Of a stretch of DNA of 64,000 nucleotides, positions 43,819 to 51,551 are shown in pieces. The stretch is from Gracilibacillus salinarum. GTDB taxonomy: Bacteria > Bacillota > Bacilli > Bacillales > Amphibacillaceae. Where the stretch lies: NCBI RefSeq assembly GCF_022919575.1, contig NZ_CP095071.1, positions 1,860,001 to 1,924,000 on the forward strand, written 5' to 3'. The position numbers and the translations under genes were made by a program. Numbering within the stretch: the first letter of the stretch is position 1; each line of letters opens with the position of its first letter. Under the pieces are notes generated by a model. That model was not told the origin of the DNA. It searched no databases and worked only from the letters and a program-made list of their open reading frames with translations.

Positions 43819-45141
43819 TTAATTTCCTACGTTACTTTGAACATTCTCAGCTAATTGCTCAGGGGTAACCCCTCCAATAAGCATATCTTGCAACCCTCTA
43901 TATAAGGATTCAACTACCGCAGGTTCAAGACGAATATCATACACGGGCGTATATTCTATTCCATCCATCATAGAGAAATATTCCTCTTGCAATGGTGTTA
44001 ATTCTGCATCAGTTGTATCCAAATTTCTCATTGGCATCCCATTATTCTCAAGCATTCCTTGTGCAAATGCATCATTTGTCAACGATTTAACAAATTCGAT
44101 TGCTAATTCTTTTTTCTTTCCCTCTAGTTGACCATTAATCGCATATGACCATCCTCCACCACCTGCTACAGCATTCGCTTTTCCTTTTCCTCCGTCAATC
44201 TCTGGAAGAAGAGCTAAATGCGTATTTTCTTTCACCTCATCTGGAGCATTTAAAAAATAATCTCTTATCCCCCATGGTCCGATTACCATCATTGCCGCTT
44301 CCTCAGTGAAGTACACATTAGCAGCCTGTTCTGGATCAATACTGTTAATATCAGGATTGAATGCTCCACTTTCCGCAAGTTCTTTCGTTTCTTCTAATAC
44401 CTGAATAAACTCCGGATCCGTAAACTTAGATTCACCAGTCTCTAATCCAGCAAACCATTCTGTACCGGTAATACGATCCGCAAATGTACTAAAAAATGTA
44501 GAACCAAATGGCCAGTTCGGTTTATTCCCCATCACAATTGGTGTATAATCTGCTTCTTTAATTGTTTGTATAGCATCTTGGAATGCGGAGTAAGTCTTGG
44601 GAAATTCATTAATTCCTACTTCTTCAAATATTTTTTGATTATAGTAAATTGTGTGGACTCCCTGCATTTGAACAGGTATACCATAAATATTGTCATCAGA
44701 GCTAAAATCATCAAATGCATTATTAATAAAGCCATCCCGCCATTCCGTATCTTCATCCAAAATATCATTCCAAGAAGCAACATAATCTTTCGAAATATAA
44801 TCGATAAGCATGGAACCATTGGCCATGAAAATATCTGGTAATTCACCTGAGGCACTTAATGTCGTCATTCTTGTTCGATATGGATCATGTGCGACTGCAT
44901 TTTCTTCTATGGTTACTTCAGGATGATCTTCCTTAAACTGCTCTACTGTTTTAACAAAAAGTTGATCAATTGGATTATCTGTTACACGATAGTGACCTAA
45001 TGTCAATGTTATTTCTTCCTCATTTCGAGACTCCTTCGCAGCATTTTCTTCTTCTGAATTATTATTCGTATTCGTACTACAAGCAGTTAGAACAAAGATT
45101 AATGTTAAGACAGACATCAAACGGAACACATATAGTTTCAT
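43819..45141 (-). CDS. extracellular solute-binding lipoprotein of a CUT1 sugar importer
   Basis: A 440-residue family-1 binding protein. The signal peptide ends in FVLTAC with lipobox Cys21, followed by an Asn/Glu-rich linker. TTLSASGELPDIFMANGSM and AMMVIGPWGIRDYF are standard motifs. It is the first gene of an operon encoding two permeases, an AraC regulator, a dehydrogenase and an epimerase. A TATAAT box and a cre-like site lie just upstream. Ligand unknown. Confidence 0.92.
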   Translation of the reverse strand: MKLYVFRLMSVLTLIFVLTACSTNTNNNSEEENAAKESRNEEEITLTLGHYRVTDNPIDQLFVKTVEQFKEDHPEVTIEENAVAHDPYRTRMTTLSASGELPDIFMANGSMLIDYISKDYVASWNDILDEDTEWRDGFINNAFDDFSSDDNIYGIPVQMQGVHTIYYNQKIFEEVGINEFPKTYSAFQDAIQTIKEADYTPIVMGNKPNWPFGSTFFSTFADRITGTEWFAGLETGESKFTDPEFIQVLEETKELAESGAFNPDINSIDPEQAANVYFTEEAAMMVIGPWGIRDYFLNAPDEVKENTHLALLPEIDGGKGKANAVAGGGGWSYAINGQLEGKKKELAIEFVKSLTNDAFAQGMLENNGMPMRNLDTTDAELTPLQEEYFSMMDGIEYTPVYDIRLEPAVVESLYRGLQDMLIGGVTPEQLAENVQSNVGN

Positions 45142-45615
45142 TAAACATCCTCCTCTTTTACTTAATAATCGCCCTCGAATGTAAGCGGTTAATTAAGTTT
45201 GGTAATATTATAGTACAGGGTCACCTATAAAGTCTTTAACGTTAAATACTATTTTTTAACACAAATTATTATTATTTTAAAATTTTGGATAGCTTCATTC
45301 TGACGGTTATTTTTTCACTATTACATGCATAAAATATAAATTATTAGCATTTAAGAAAGGATGAAGGATGTACTTTTTATTAGAATTCATTTTTTGAATC
45401 ATTACACTTTGATTACCAAAAATAAAGAGGAATTAGGTTTTCAGCATAACTAAAAAGAAATTGTACTTCACAAGAACCTAATTATAATAGGTTTTTCAAT
45501 CAGCCAAGTCATCGACCATGGCACACCTTTCCCTAACCCCATCCTCCCTCTTCAAAATTTTACAAATAAATTACTCTATTAACTCATATATGTAAAAAGA
45601 AAGGGAGGGATCAAC
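45142..45615. other. control region of the 39210-45141 operon
   Basis: No gene is seen here. On the reverse strand a TATAAT (45212-45207) with a weak -35 lies 66 bp upstream of the binding-protein start, and a cre-like site follows at 45179-45193. An inverted repeat (AATTAGGTT 45431-45439 with AACCTAATT 45475-45483) has no T-run on either side that would make it a convincing terminator. Confidence 0.5.
45179..45193. promoter_or_regulatory. cre-like CcpA site
   Basis: ATGTAAGCGGTTAAT matches WTGNAANCGNWNNCW at all but one position. It lies downstream of the predicted transcription start of the 39210-45141 operon, where bound CcpA could act as a roadblock. Confidence 0.55.
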
Positions 45616-45975
45616 ATGAATAAATATAGTATCGACAATCGTTTTCAACACCTCTTTATCCATCCCCGAATTTAGCAGACCAGTCCTTGAACTGGATACA
45701 CAAAAGTACCAGAAAAATTTGTTGGTGACCCTTTTGTTAGCTCAGCTCCTAATGCAGATTTCTCGTAACCTCATCCTGATCCATTAATCTATTTAAACAC
45801 ACCAGAGAAGTTTACCGTACCAATCTTATTAAATTCGTTCAAAGGTTTATACACCGCTAACTGGCCGCTTATGATGGCGGGAACAGTGATTTCTGTTATT
45901 CCTGTATTGATTGTGTATATCTTTTCACAGAAGCAAATTATTGAGGGTGTTGCAATTACTGGAATTAAAGGGTAA
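45616..45975 (+). pseudogene. remnant of a CUT1 ABC permease gene (MalG-type C-terminus)
   Basis: From about 45789 to the TAA at 45973-45975 the forward frame encodes a clear MalG-family ending: NTPEKFTVPILLNSFKG, ANWPLMMAG and the terminal IIEGVAITGIKG. Upstream, in the same frame, an ATG at 45616 with a good AAGGGAGGG ribosome site opens a stretch containing three stop codons (MNKYSIDNRFQ...). This looks like the decayed start of an unidentified gene fused by deletion to the permease end. It points opposite to the intact importer operon next to it, so it is the relic of another sugar locus. Confidence 0.75.
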
Positions 45976-46059
45976 AAAACGACATTGACTACTTAGTTAC
46001 CAGTGATTCGTATTAGAAAACTGGTAACTTAGTAGTGTCTTCAACATCAAAATAAATCC

Positions 46060-46089
46060 TACCCCTCCCCTTTCAAATACGCCTCCAAC
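46060..46089 (-). pseudogene. detached 3' end of the RepO-like gene
   Basis: On the reverse strand these bases encode LEAYLKGEG followed by a stop. This matches the tail (LEEYLKGER) of the intact homologue at 17486-18529. It is the piece cut off from the gene at 47503-48528 by the IS3-family insertion. Confidence 0.75.
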
Positions 46090-46168
46090 TGAATAGGTTA
46101 CACTTAGTTGGACAGATTCGTTAAGGTCATATAAACTTGATTCAATTAATGTCGGAGGAGAGGCAATT

Positions 46169-46453
46169 ATGGCCAAAAGAGAAAGAAGAACATTTTCAAA
46201 TGAGTTTAAAGAACAAATCGTCCAGTTGCACCTTTCAGGTAAACCTAGAAATGAGATTATCAAAGAATACGAGTTGACACCTTCTGCCTTTGATAAGTGG
46301 GTTAGTCAACATAAAACAACTGGATCCTTTGAAGAGAAAGACAACAGAACTCCGGAACAGGAGGAGTTAATCAGACTTCGTAAAGAAAATCAAAGACTCG
46401 CAATGGAAAATGATATTTTAAAGCAAGCCGCGCTGATTATGGGACGAAAGTAG
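46169..46453 (+). CDS. IS3-family transposase OrfA
   Basis: A 94-residue DNA-binding subunit. The helix-turn-helix (FSNEFKEQIVQLHLSGKPRN, then EYELTPSAFDKWVSQH) is followed by a leucine-zipper-like coiled coil (LIRLRKENQRLAMENDILKQAA). It binds the element ends and, by frameshifting into orfB, becomes the N-terminus of the full transposase. Confidence 0.95.
   Translation: MAKRERRTFSNEFKEQIVQLHLSGKPRNEIIKEYELTPSAFDKWVSQHKTTGSFEEKDNRTPEQEELIRLRKENQRLAMENDILKQAALIMGRK
46417..46423 (+). other. programmed -1 frameshift site of the IS
   Basis: T TTA AAG in the orfA frame is a classical slippery heptamer. The -1 frame is open from just before this point through orfB, so slippage here would give the OrfAB fusion transposase. 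Confidence 0.75.
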
Positions 46454-46455
46454 AT

Positions 46456-47304
46456 GTGATCCGTAATAACAGTCATAAATACTCTGTATCAGCAATGTGC
46501 GCCGTCCTACAACTTCCAAGAAGTACGTACTACTATGAAGCCAAAATCCGTGATGACCAAGAGAAAGAAGAATTAACAGAACTGATTATAGATATATTTA
46601 AAAAGAACCGCAGTGTCTATGGTCAGCGTAAGATAAAAAAGGAGCTATATAAGAAAGGCTGGCAAGTTTCACGTCGCCGTATTGGGCAAATAATGAAAGA
46701 ACAAGGACTTGTCTCCAAATACACAATTGCTCAATTTAAACCAACGAAAACTACTGTAAATGAGTCTGAAATTGGAAACACCTTGAATCGAGAATTTGAT
46801 CAAGATGAAGAATTAAAGGTCATTGTGAGTGATTTAACATACGTTCGTGTACAACAAAAATGGCACTATATTTGTGTATTAGTAGATTTATATAATCGGG
46901 AAATCATTGGACACAGTGCTGGTCCTCATAAGGACGCAGCTTTAGTTCAACGTGCCTTTTCGACAGTGAAGTACAATCTAAATCGTCTCGAACTTTTCCA
47001 TACAGACCGAGGAAGTGAGTTTAAAAATAAACTTATTGATGAAGCGCTGGAGACTTTTGAGATTAAAAAATCCTTAAGTAATAAAGGTACACCGTATGAC
47101 AATGCAGTGGCTGAAGCAACATTCAAAACGATTAAAACAGAATTCGTAAGTGGTATGGTCTTTTCAAGTCAACGAGAGCTTGATCTGGAGCTCTTTGATT
47201 ACGTAAATTGGTTTAATAATATTCGAATTCATGGATCCTTAGACTATTTAACACCTAAGGAATATAAGAATAAGCATCAGGCAGGTATGTGCGCTATTTC
47301 GTAG
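46456..47304 (+). CDS. IS3-family transposase OrfB (DDE integrase domain)
   Basis: A 282-residue frame. It has an HTH_21-like region (KNRSVYGQRKIKKELYKKG) followed by a retroviral-type integrase core. The DDE residues lie in VSDLTYV (Asp), FHTDRGSEF (Asp) and DNAVAEATFKTIKTE (Glu). The GTG at 46456 begins after the orfA stop and lies in the -1 frame. The element looks intact and may still be mobile. Confidence 0.95.
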   Translation: MIRNNSHKYSVSAMCAVLQLPRSTYYYEAKIRDDQEKEELTELIIDIFKKNRSVYGQRKIKKELYKKGWQVSRRRIGQIMKEQGLVSKYTIAQFKPTKTTVNESEIGNTLNREFDQDEELKVIVSDLTYVRVQQKWHYICVLVDLYNREIIGHSAGPHKDAALVQRAFSTVKYNLNRLELFHTDRGSEFKNKLIDEALETFEIKKSLSNKGTPYDNAVAEATFKTIKTEFVSGMVFSSQRELDLELFDYVNWFNNIRIHGSLDYLTPKEYKNKHQAGMCAIS

Positions 47305-47502
47305 AGGAACGTGCACTTTACTTGGAGAGGCGGGCAGGATAGCCTTGGTGGATGAGCCAGATTTATTGTAGATCTGGCTTCCTGGCTCATAATCTTGCCC
47401 GTAGAGGCTCAAAGTCAAGTGACAAAATGTAAGCACTAGCTTCCAATAGAGTGCTAGAACTAAGAACGCTATAAACAAGTTTATGTTCCTTTAAAAATAT
47501 GT

Positions 47503-48528
47503 TCAGTTTAGTGTTGACATACCAAACATCCGATCGACCTCAGCCGCTCTCCTATCCTTCTCCTCTTCTGTCATACTATCTTCTTTTACCGGCTCACTCT
47601 TCTGTTTCACATACCAATCCGGTACAATATCCCGCTTAGCATCAGCACGATTCTTCTGGTAGGACGGCTTACGTTGACTTACGTTTCTTTGCTTCTGCAT
47701 AACCGTTACATCCGCTGCTGTTTTCACACCCATATTTGCCCAGTTCAACAGCACGCTTTCTAGATATTTCACTCCTTTTGCTTCGGCCCTGGTAGCATTT
47801 CTCATTGCTTCCATTACCAGTTCATGGCCATACTCCTCATACCATTGGGTCAGTAATTCATAGTTATAAGGCGAATCGGTTAATCCTATTTGTAAATTTT
47901 CACGATAAAATTGCATTAATTCGCGAAAGCGCGGGTCTCTATAACTATTACATTCTTTTCTATCTTTCCTCCCTTCTGTCTTTCCCTCTGTCTTTCGGGA
48001 AGCTGGATCCCTTATCACCATTGACTTAACGCTATTTTCTGGTACGTATTTTACTAACTTGGAGGTAAGTGATTTACTTACCGTTTTACCCGGTTTCGTC
48101 AGTACATCACTGACCTGCTTCCTTTCTGCAGTGACAGGTTGTGCATCTGAAGTGTTCGCTTTCTTACGATGTACATTCTTTTTCAGAAGCTGTTTAAAAC
48201 GCTCATTGTCCCACTTCTTATTCGGTGTAATTTGCCAGAGGTGATAGTTTTTATTTATCCAGAACACCATCGTTTGCGAATCCCAATAAAGCACGGCACA
48301 ATCACGTAGGAAGGTAAGCTCCTTCTTCACGTCCTGTTTATACATGCCTGCTAATTCAAAATTGGTAAAGCTCGGAATCAAGCAATCACTCTGTCCGGTT
48401 CCGTACGATAACCGCCAGATGAACAGAATCAGATTCGTCTGCCTCTTTGAGAAAGCGCGTCGTAATACCTCATTCCATAAATCATTTGCTATTCTTATGT
48501 ACCCATCCTCCACTTGTGGATTTGCCAT
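47503..48528 (-). CDS. phage replisome-organizer-like protein, C-terminus altered by IS insertion
   Basis: About 341 residues, homologous along its whole length to the protein at 17486-18529. The N-terminal RepO-type winged helix (YIRIANDLWNEVLRRAFSKR, LSYGTGQSDCLIP) is followed by a basic linker and a DnaD-like domain (SPYNYELLTQWYEEYGHEL). The last normal residues are DRM, after which FGMSTLN comes from the IS right end. The true tail lies beyond the IS at 46060-46089. Only about eight residues are exchanged, so it may still work. I start it at ATG 48528, aligned with the homologue and well spaced from GAGAGGGG. Confidence 0.8.
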   Translation of the reverse strand: MANPQVEDGYIRIANDLWNEVLRRAFSKRQTNLILFIWRLSYGTGQSDCLIPSFTNFELAGMYKQDVKKELTFLRDCAVLYWDSQTMVFWINKNYHLWQITPNKKWDNERFKQLLKKNVHRKKANTSDAQPVTAERKQVSDVLTKPGKTVSKSLTSKLVKYVPENSVKSMVIRDPASRKTEGKTEGRKDRKECNSYRDPRFRELMQFYRENLQIGLTDSPYNYELLTQWYEEYGHELVMEAMRNATRAEAKGVKYLESVLLNWANMGVKTAADVTVMQKQRNVSQRKPSYQKNRADAKRDIVPDWYVKQKSEPVKEDSMTEEEKDRRAAEVDRMFGMSTLN

Positions 48529-48604
48529 TTCCATTCCCCTCTCTTCATTTACTTAAAGTATATAAGCTTGCTTCCATAATAGCGGAAAACAGAAAATTTA
48601 GCAT

Positions 48605-48711
48605 ATGCCGATATTTGTCTGGGAATAGTTGAAAAAGCGATTTTCTAACGAGAAAATAAGATTTTTCATTAAGAAAATCGCTTTTTCACCCTCGCTGGCT
48701 AACATACGGTA
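48605..48711 (-). promoter_or_regulatory. conserved leader element, copy 2
   Basis: The outer motifs ATGCCGATAT (around 48605-48614) and ACATACGGTA (48702-48711) bracket a perfect 16-bp stem (48631-48646 with 48672-48687, 25-nt loop). The CCG-to-ACATAC distance is 94 bp, as in copies 1 and 3. It lies about 77 bp upstream of the RepO-like start codon. Confidence 0.65.
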
Positions 48712-48719
48712 CAAATTTT

Positions 48720-48753
48720 AAAAAATGTAGCCCTTGCCTGTTCAACAAGGGCT
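48720..48753 (-). terminator. terminator of the small sigma-factor gene
   Basis: Reverse-strand AGCCCTTG (48753-48746) pairs with CAAGGGCT (48736-48729) and is followed, after three bases, by TTTTTT (48725-48720). It lies 35 bp past the sigma gene stop codon and directly upstream of leader copy 2. Confidence 0.7.
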
Positions 48754-48787
48754 TTCCTATAGTTACCTTTGAAACTCAGAAAATTTT

Positions 48788-49276
48788 TTACCCCTCCATC
48801 ACCTTCCGAATCTTCTGTTTCGCCATTCTCCCCCAGTTCTTCACAGCCACCTCTGTCGTATCGTGACGTGTTGCGATGGATTTCACAGATTGATCCTCTA
48901 TGATAAATTCAATTAGCCAGCACCATTGCTTCTCCGATAATTCCTGCTTGAGCGTGTTCATCAGGTAACTATCGAAAGGATAATTATCCTCTGCCCATAA
49001 GTCGTCTTCCCTCACCTGCTCCAGCCAGTCTTGCTGCTTCTTCTGATCACGGTTGTGCTTCTGCATCATATTAAGAAAACGTCTGGATATCGAACTGTAA
49101 ATAAACGTGGATAATTTCGATTTAGAAGGATCGTGCTGCTGATAAGCATGCCAGACAGCTATTAGCCCTTCCTGGTAGAATTCGCCCTCTGCATCCCGTA
49201 TCTGATAACGATGAATAAAATGGTGAATCATGCGCTCATGTTCTGCCAACACTTCTTGAAATTCCATCTTTCTCAT
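48788..49276 (-). CDS. small sigma-70-family RNA polymerase sigma factor
   Basis: A 162-residue sigma-like protein. Region 2 lies in the first half (RYQIRDAEGEFYQEGLIAVW; SKLSTFIYSSISRRFLNMM) and a region-4-like helix-turn-helix in the second (QSVKSIATRHDTTEVAVKNW). It resembles the short competence- or phage-type sigma factors (ComX/SigH-like) more than ordinary ECF factors. No anti-sigma gene is next to it. It shares its upstream element (49352-49459) with the two RepO-like genes, so it may control them or be controlled with them. The start could be the ATG at 49276 or 49267. Confidence 0.85.
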   Translation of the reverse strand: MRKMEFQEVLAEHERMIHHFIHRYQIRDAEGEFYQEGLIAVWHAYQQHDPSKSKLSTFIYSSISRRFLNMMQKHNRDQKKQQDWLEQVREDDLWAEDNYPFDSYLMNTLKQELSEKQWCWLIEFIIEDQSVKSIATRHDTTEVAVKNWGRMAKQKIRKVMEG

Positions 49277-49288
49277 GCACCTGCTAGG

Positions 49289-49304
49289 TGATAAGCACTT
49301 ATCA
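49289..49304. promoter_or_regulatory. palindrome at the sigma gene 5' end
   Basis: TGATAAG-CA-CTTATCA is a 7-2-7 inverted repeat 13 bp upstream of the sigma start codon, overlapping the place where the ribosome binds. It could be an operator or an mRNA hairpin limiting translation. Confidence 0.45.
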
Positions 49305-49351
49305 AGTATTCCGCGGTGTGTCTATCATAGCGGGAATGCGGGAGCAAGTCA

Positions 49352-49459
49352 TATGCCGTTATTTCGTTCCAGACCGGTTAAAAACGCTAAACCTAATGGA
49401 GTATAAAGCATTTCGTTAGCGAAAAAGGGTTTTTTGGCACGGTACGGGTACATACCGTC
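49352..49459 (-). promoter_or_regulatory. conserved leader element, copy 3
   Basis: The outer motifs ATGCCGTTAT (around 49353-49362) and ACATACCGTC (49450-49459) are again 94 bp apart (CCG to ACATAC), with a short stem CGCTAA/TTAGCG (49385-49390 with 49416-49421) between. It lies 76 bp upstream of the sigma gene. Similarity to copies 1 and 2 extends over the motif flanks (CATATGCCG, GTTAAAAACGC) but not through the loop. Confidence 0.6.
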
Positions 49460-49548
49460 ACTTTCTATAATTAGAATATTAGGTTAAAATTAATAAAACG
49501 GACTGATCCGCAATGGAGACATTATTCTTTATAAAAGGAGTATAAGAG

Positions 49549-50328
49549 ATGCTAATAAACAAGATGAAGTATATGAAAGATCTTACCAATCAGGAAATAC
49601 ACATAGTGGAATATATACTTCATAACCCTGAAACAGTTTTTAAGCTGACTGCTAGTGAATTAGCAAAATTAACCTATACCAGTTCACCCACAATCGTTAG
49701 ATTATGCAAGAAATTGGGGACAAAAGGATTTCCCGATTTCCAACTTCAGTTTGCCCTTGAATATAAAGAATCTGACTTAACAAATAAAATAAAAAGTGAG
49801 GATGATCAGGACAAAAATGAACTTCAAAGCAAAATTGATTCCCTCCCTTATATCTATGAAGAAGCTGTAATAGAGACTCGAAAACACTTTAACATTTCAG
49901 AACTGACGGAGATCATTGATTGGTTACGGGATGCACATCGAATTGATATTTATGGGGTGGATGCGAACTATTACATCGCCCAGCAAGTTTGTGCGAAGTG
50001 GAATGAAATAGGTGTGCATGCTATGTCGCATAACAGTGTGAACTATCATTTATTAAATAATGCGAGAGATAATCAGACGACCGTTTCATTTGTCATCTCC
50101 CATACTGGTACAAACAACGCCATTATCGACATAGCAAAAAAAATAAAACCGACAAACCAAAAAGTTATCTCTATTACTGGTTCTCAGGACAATGACTTAG
50201 CAAGGATAGCTGATAAAAATATTCAAAGCTATTATAATAATAAAATCGCGCATTTAGTAAAACTTACCAATATAATCACGACTCAATATATTTTTGACGT
50301 CCTATATTTAGGTCTTTTAAACAAATAA
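49549..50328 (+). CDS. MurR/RpiR-family transcriptional regulator
   Basis: A 259-residue regulator. The N-terminal HTH_6 domain (about 1-75; TASELAKLTYTSSPTIVRLCKKLGTKGF) binds DNA. The C-terminal SIS domain (about 105-245; RIDIYGVDANYYIAQQ, SHTGTNNAIIDIAKK) senses a sugar phosphate. AAAGGAG stands well placed before the ATG. It has its own terminator. The two Gfo/Idh/MocA genes and PTS permease gene downstream on the same strand are its probable targets. Confidence 0.92.
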   Translation: MLINKMKYMKDLTNQEIHIVEYILHNPETVFKLTASELAKLTYTSSPTIVRLCKKLGTKGFPDFQLQFALEYKESDLTNKIKSEDDQDKNELQSKIDSLPYIYEEAVIETRKHFNISELTEIIDWLRDAHRIDIYGVDANYYIAQQVCAKWNEIGVHAMSHNSVNYHLLNNARDNQTTVSFVISHTGTNNAIIDIAKKIKPTNQKVISITGSQDNDLARIADKNIQSYYNNKIAHLVKLTNIITTQYIFDVLYLGLLNK

Positions 50329-50359
50329 TTTGAGTGAAAATGGATGAACCAACATGCAA

Positions 50360-50402
50360 AATAAACCCATTTGTGAAATTCAATTTCACAAATGGGTTTA
50401 TT
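50360..50402. terminator. bidirectional-type terminator after the RpiR gene
   Basis: A 19-bp stem (50360-50378 with 50384-50402) and short loop are flanked by A-rich and T-rich ends. It ends the rpiR-like transcript before the next promoter. Confidence 0.88.
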
Positions 50403-50415
50403 TATTTCACTAAAA

Positions 50416-50430
50416 ATGAAAACGTTAACC
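50416..50430 (+). promoter_or_regulatory. CcpA site (cre) upstream of the Gfo/Idh/MocA operon
   Basis: ATGAAAACGTTAACC matches the cre consensus at all but the final position. It lies 80 bp upstream of the first oxidoreductase gene, in its promoter region. Confidence 0.65.
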
Positions 50431-50510
50431 AAAGCTATTAATACCTATTTAATCCCTCAAATATGCATGCTATGATGACCCTGTTAGATAGTCTAAAGGA
50501 GAGATGCTAA

Positions 50511-51527
50511 ATGATGAATATTGCAATAATTGGCTACGGAAACGCTGTTCTTAATTATCACTTACCTTATTTGGAAAGAAGAGAAACAATTAATGTCAAA
50601 TACATTTTTCGCAGAGAAGAAGATCGAGTTAAAGAAGGTACAGAACACGAGAACTGGTATCCCTCTATTCGATTCACTACCAATTTAGACGACATTTTGC
50701 ATGATACCGATATAGACTTGGTTGTGATCTGTACACATGTAGATAGCCATGTTGAATATGCAACACGTGCATTAGAAAATAGCAAGCATGTCCTTGTCGA
50801 AAAACCTTTTGCGCCAACAATTGAAGAAGCAAATCAAGTATTTGATTTGGCAAAATCTAAAGGACTTATTGCAATGGCGAACCAAAACAGAAGGTTTGAC
50901 GGTGATTTTCTTACACTTAAAAAAGTACTGGAAAGTGGAAAATTAGGAAATATTATCGAAATCCAATCCCATTATGATTACTTCATGCCACAATTCGCAA
51001 AGAAAGGAAACTATGGATTTTTATATGGACTTGCTGTGCATACGATTGATCAAATCATTTCCGTCTACGGCAAACCAGATGATATTCACTATGACGTAAG
51101 AAGTGCTTTTTATCCGGGAGAATCAGATGATTATATCGATATTGACTTCTACTTTGGAAGAACCAAAGTAACAGTAAAAAGCAGTATCGCAGTAAAACTG
51201 GAGCACCCGAAATTTACAGTTCATGGAGATAAAGGCAGTTTTATTAAATATAGCAGCGGACACCAAAAAAAGAACCCAGACGGACCAACACAGGTAAATT
51301 TTGAAGTAGAACCGGAAAGTAATTGGGGTTCCATATCCTATATTGATGAGAAAGGGAAGGAATATGAGGAAAGAGTACCTTCAGAGATAACGGATTATGG
51401 CATTCTATACGAAAAGCTATATCAGGCCATTAACAATAATGGTGAAAAACCCGTTAAAGATGAAGAAGTGGTTACCGTTTTACATGTACTCGAAAATGGA
51501 CTTGCTGTTGCAAAGAATACAAAATAA
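50511..51527 (+). CDS. Gfo/Idh/MocA-family oxidoreductase
   Basis: A 338-residue NAD(P)-dependent oxidoreductase. The Rossmann motif GYGNAVLNYHLPYL is at the N-terminus, the catalytic-region EKPF lies near residue 100 (VLVEKPFAPTIEEA), and the C-terminal half is the substrate-binding sheet (VHTIDQIISVYGKPD). Members oxidise or epimerise sugars and some take part in redox-based glycoside cleavage. A second, distinct member follows 24 bp later, then a PTS permease, so both probably convert a PTS-imported sugar. Confidence 0.92.
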   Translation: MMNIAIIGYGNAVLNYHLPYLERRETINVKYIFRREEDRVKEGTEHENWYPSIRFTTNLDDILHDTDIDLVVICTHVDSHVEYATRALENSKHVLVEKPFAPTIEEANQVFDLAKSKGLIAMANQNRRFDGDFLTLKKVLESGKLGNIIEIQSHYDYFMPQFAKKGNYGFLYGLAVHTIDQIISVYGKPDDIHYDVRSAFYPGESDDYIDIDFYFGRTKVTVKSSIAVKLEHPKFTVHGDKGSFIKYSSGHQKKNPDGPTQVNFEVEPESNWGSISYIDEKGKEYEERVPSEITDYGILYEKLYQAINNNGEKPVKDEEVVTVLHVLENGLAVAKNTK

Positions 51528-51551
51528 AGATCCTATGAACGGAGGAGAAAG

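Larger units (their letters stand above)
46090..47524 (+). mobile_element. IS3-family insertion sequence
   Basis: An element of 1435 bp with both ends visible. The left end begins TGAATAGGTTACACTTAG and the right end, read inward, TGGTATGTCAACACTAAA. They align without gaps over about 26 bp as imperfect inverted repeats. AAC at 46087-46089 and again at 47525-47527 is a 3-bp target duplication. It encodes orfA and orfB with a frameshift signal. About 220 bp follow orfB inside the element. The insertion interrupts the end of the RepO-like gene. One copy in the window. Confidence 0.88.
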
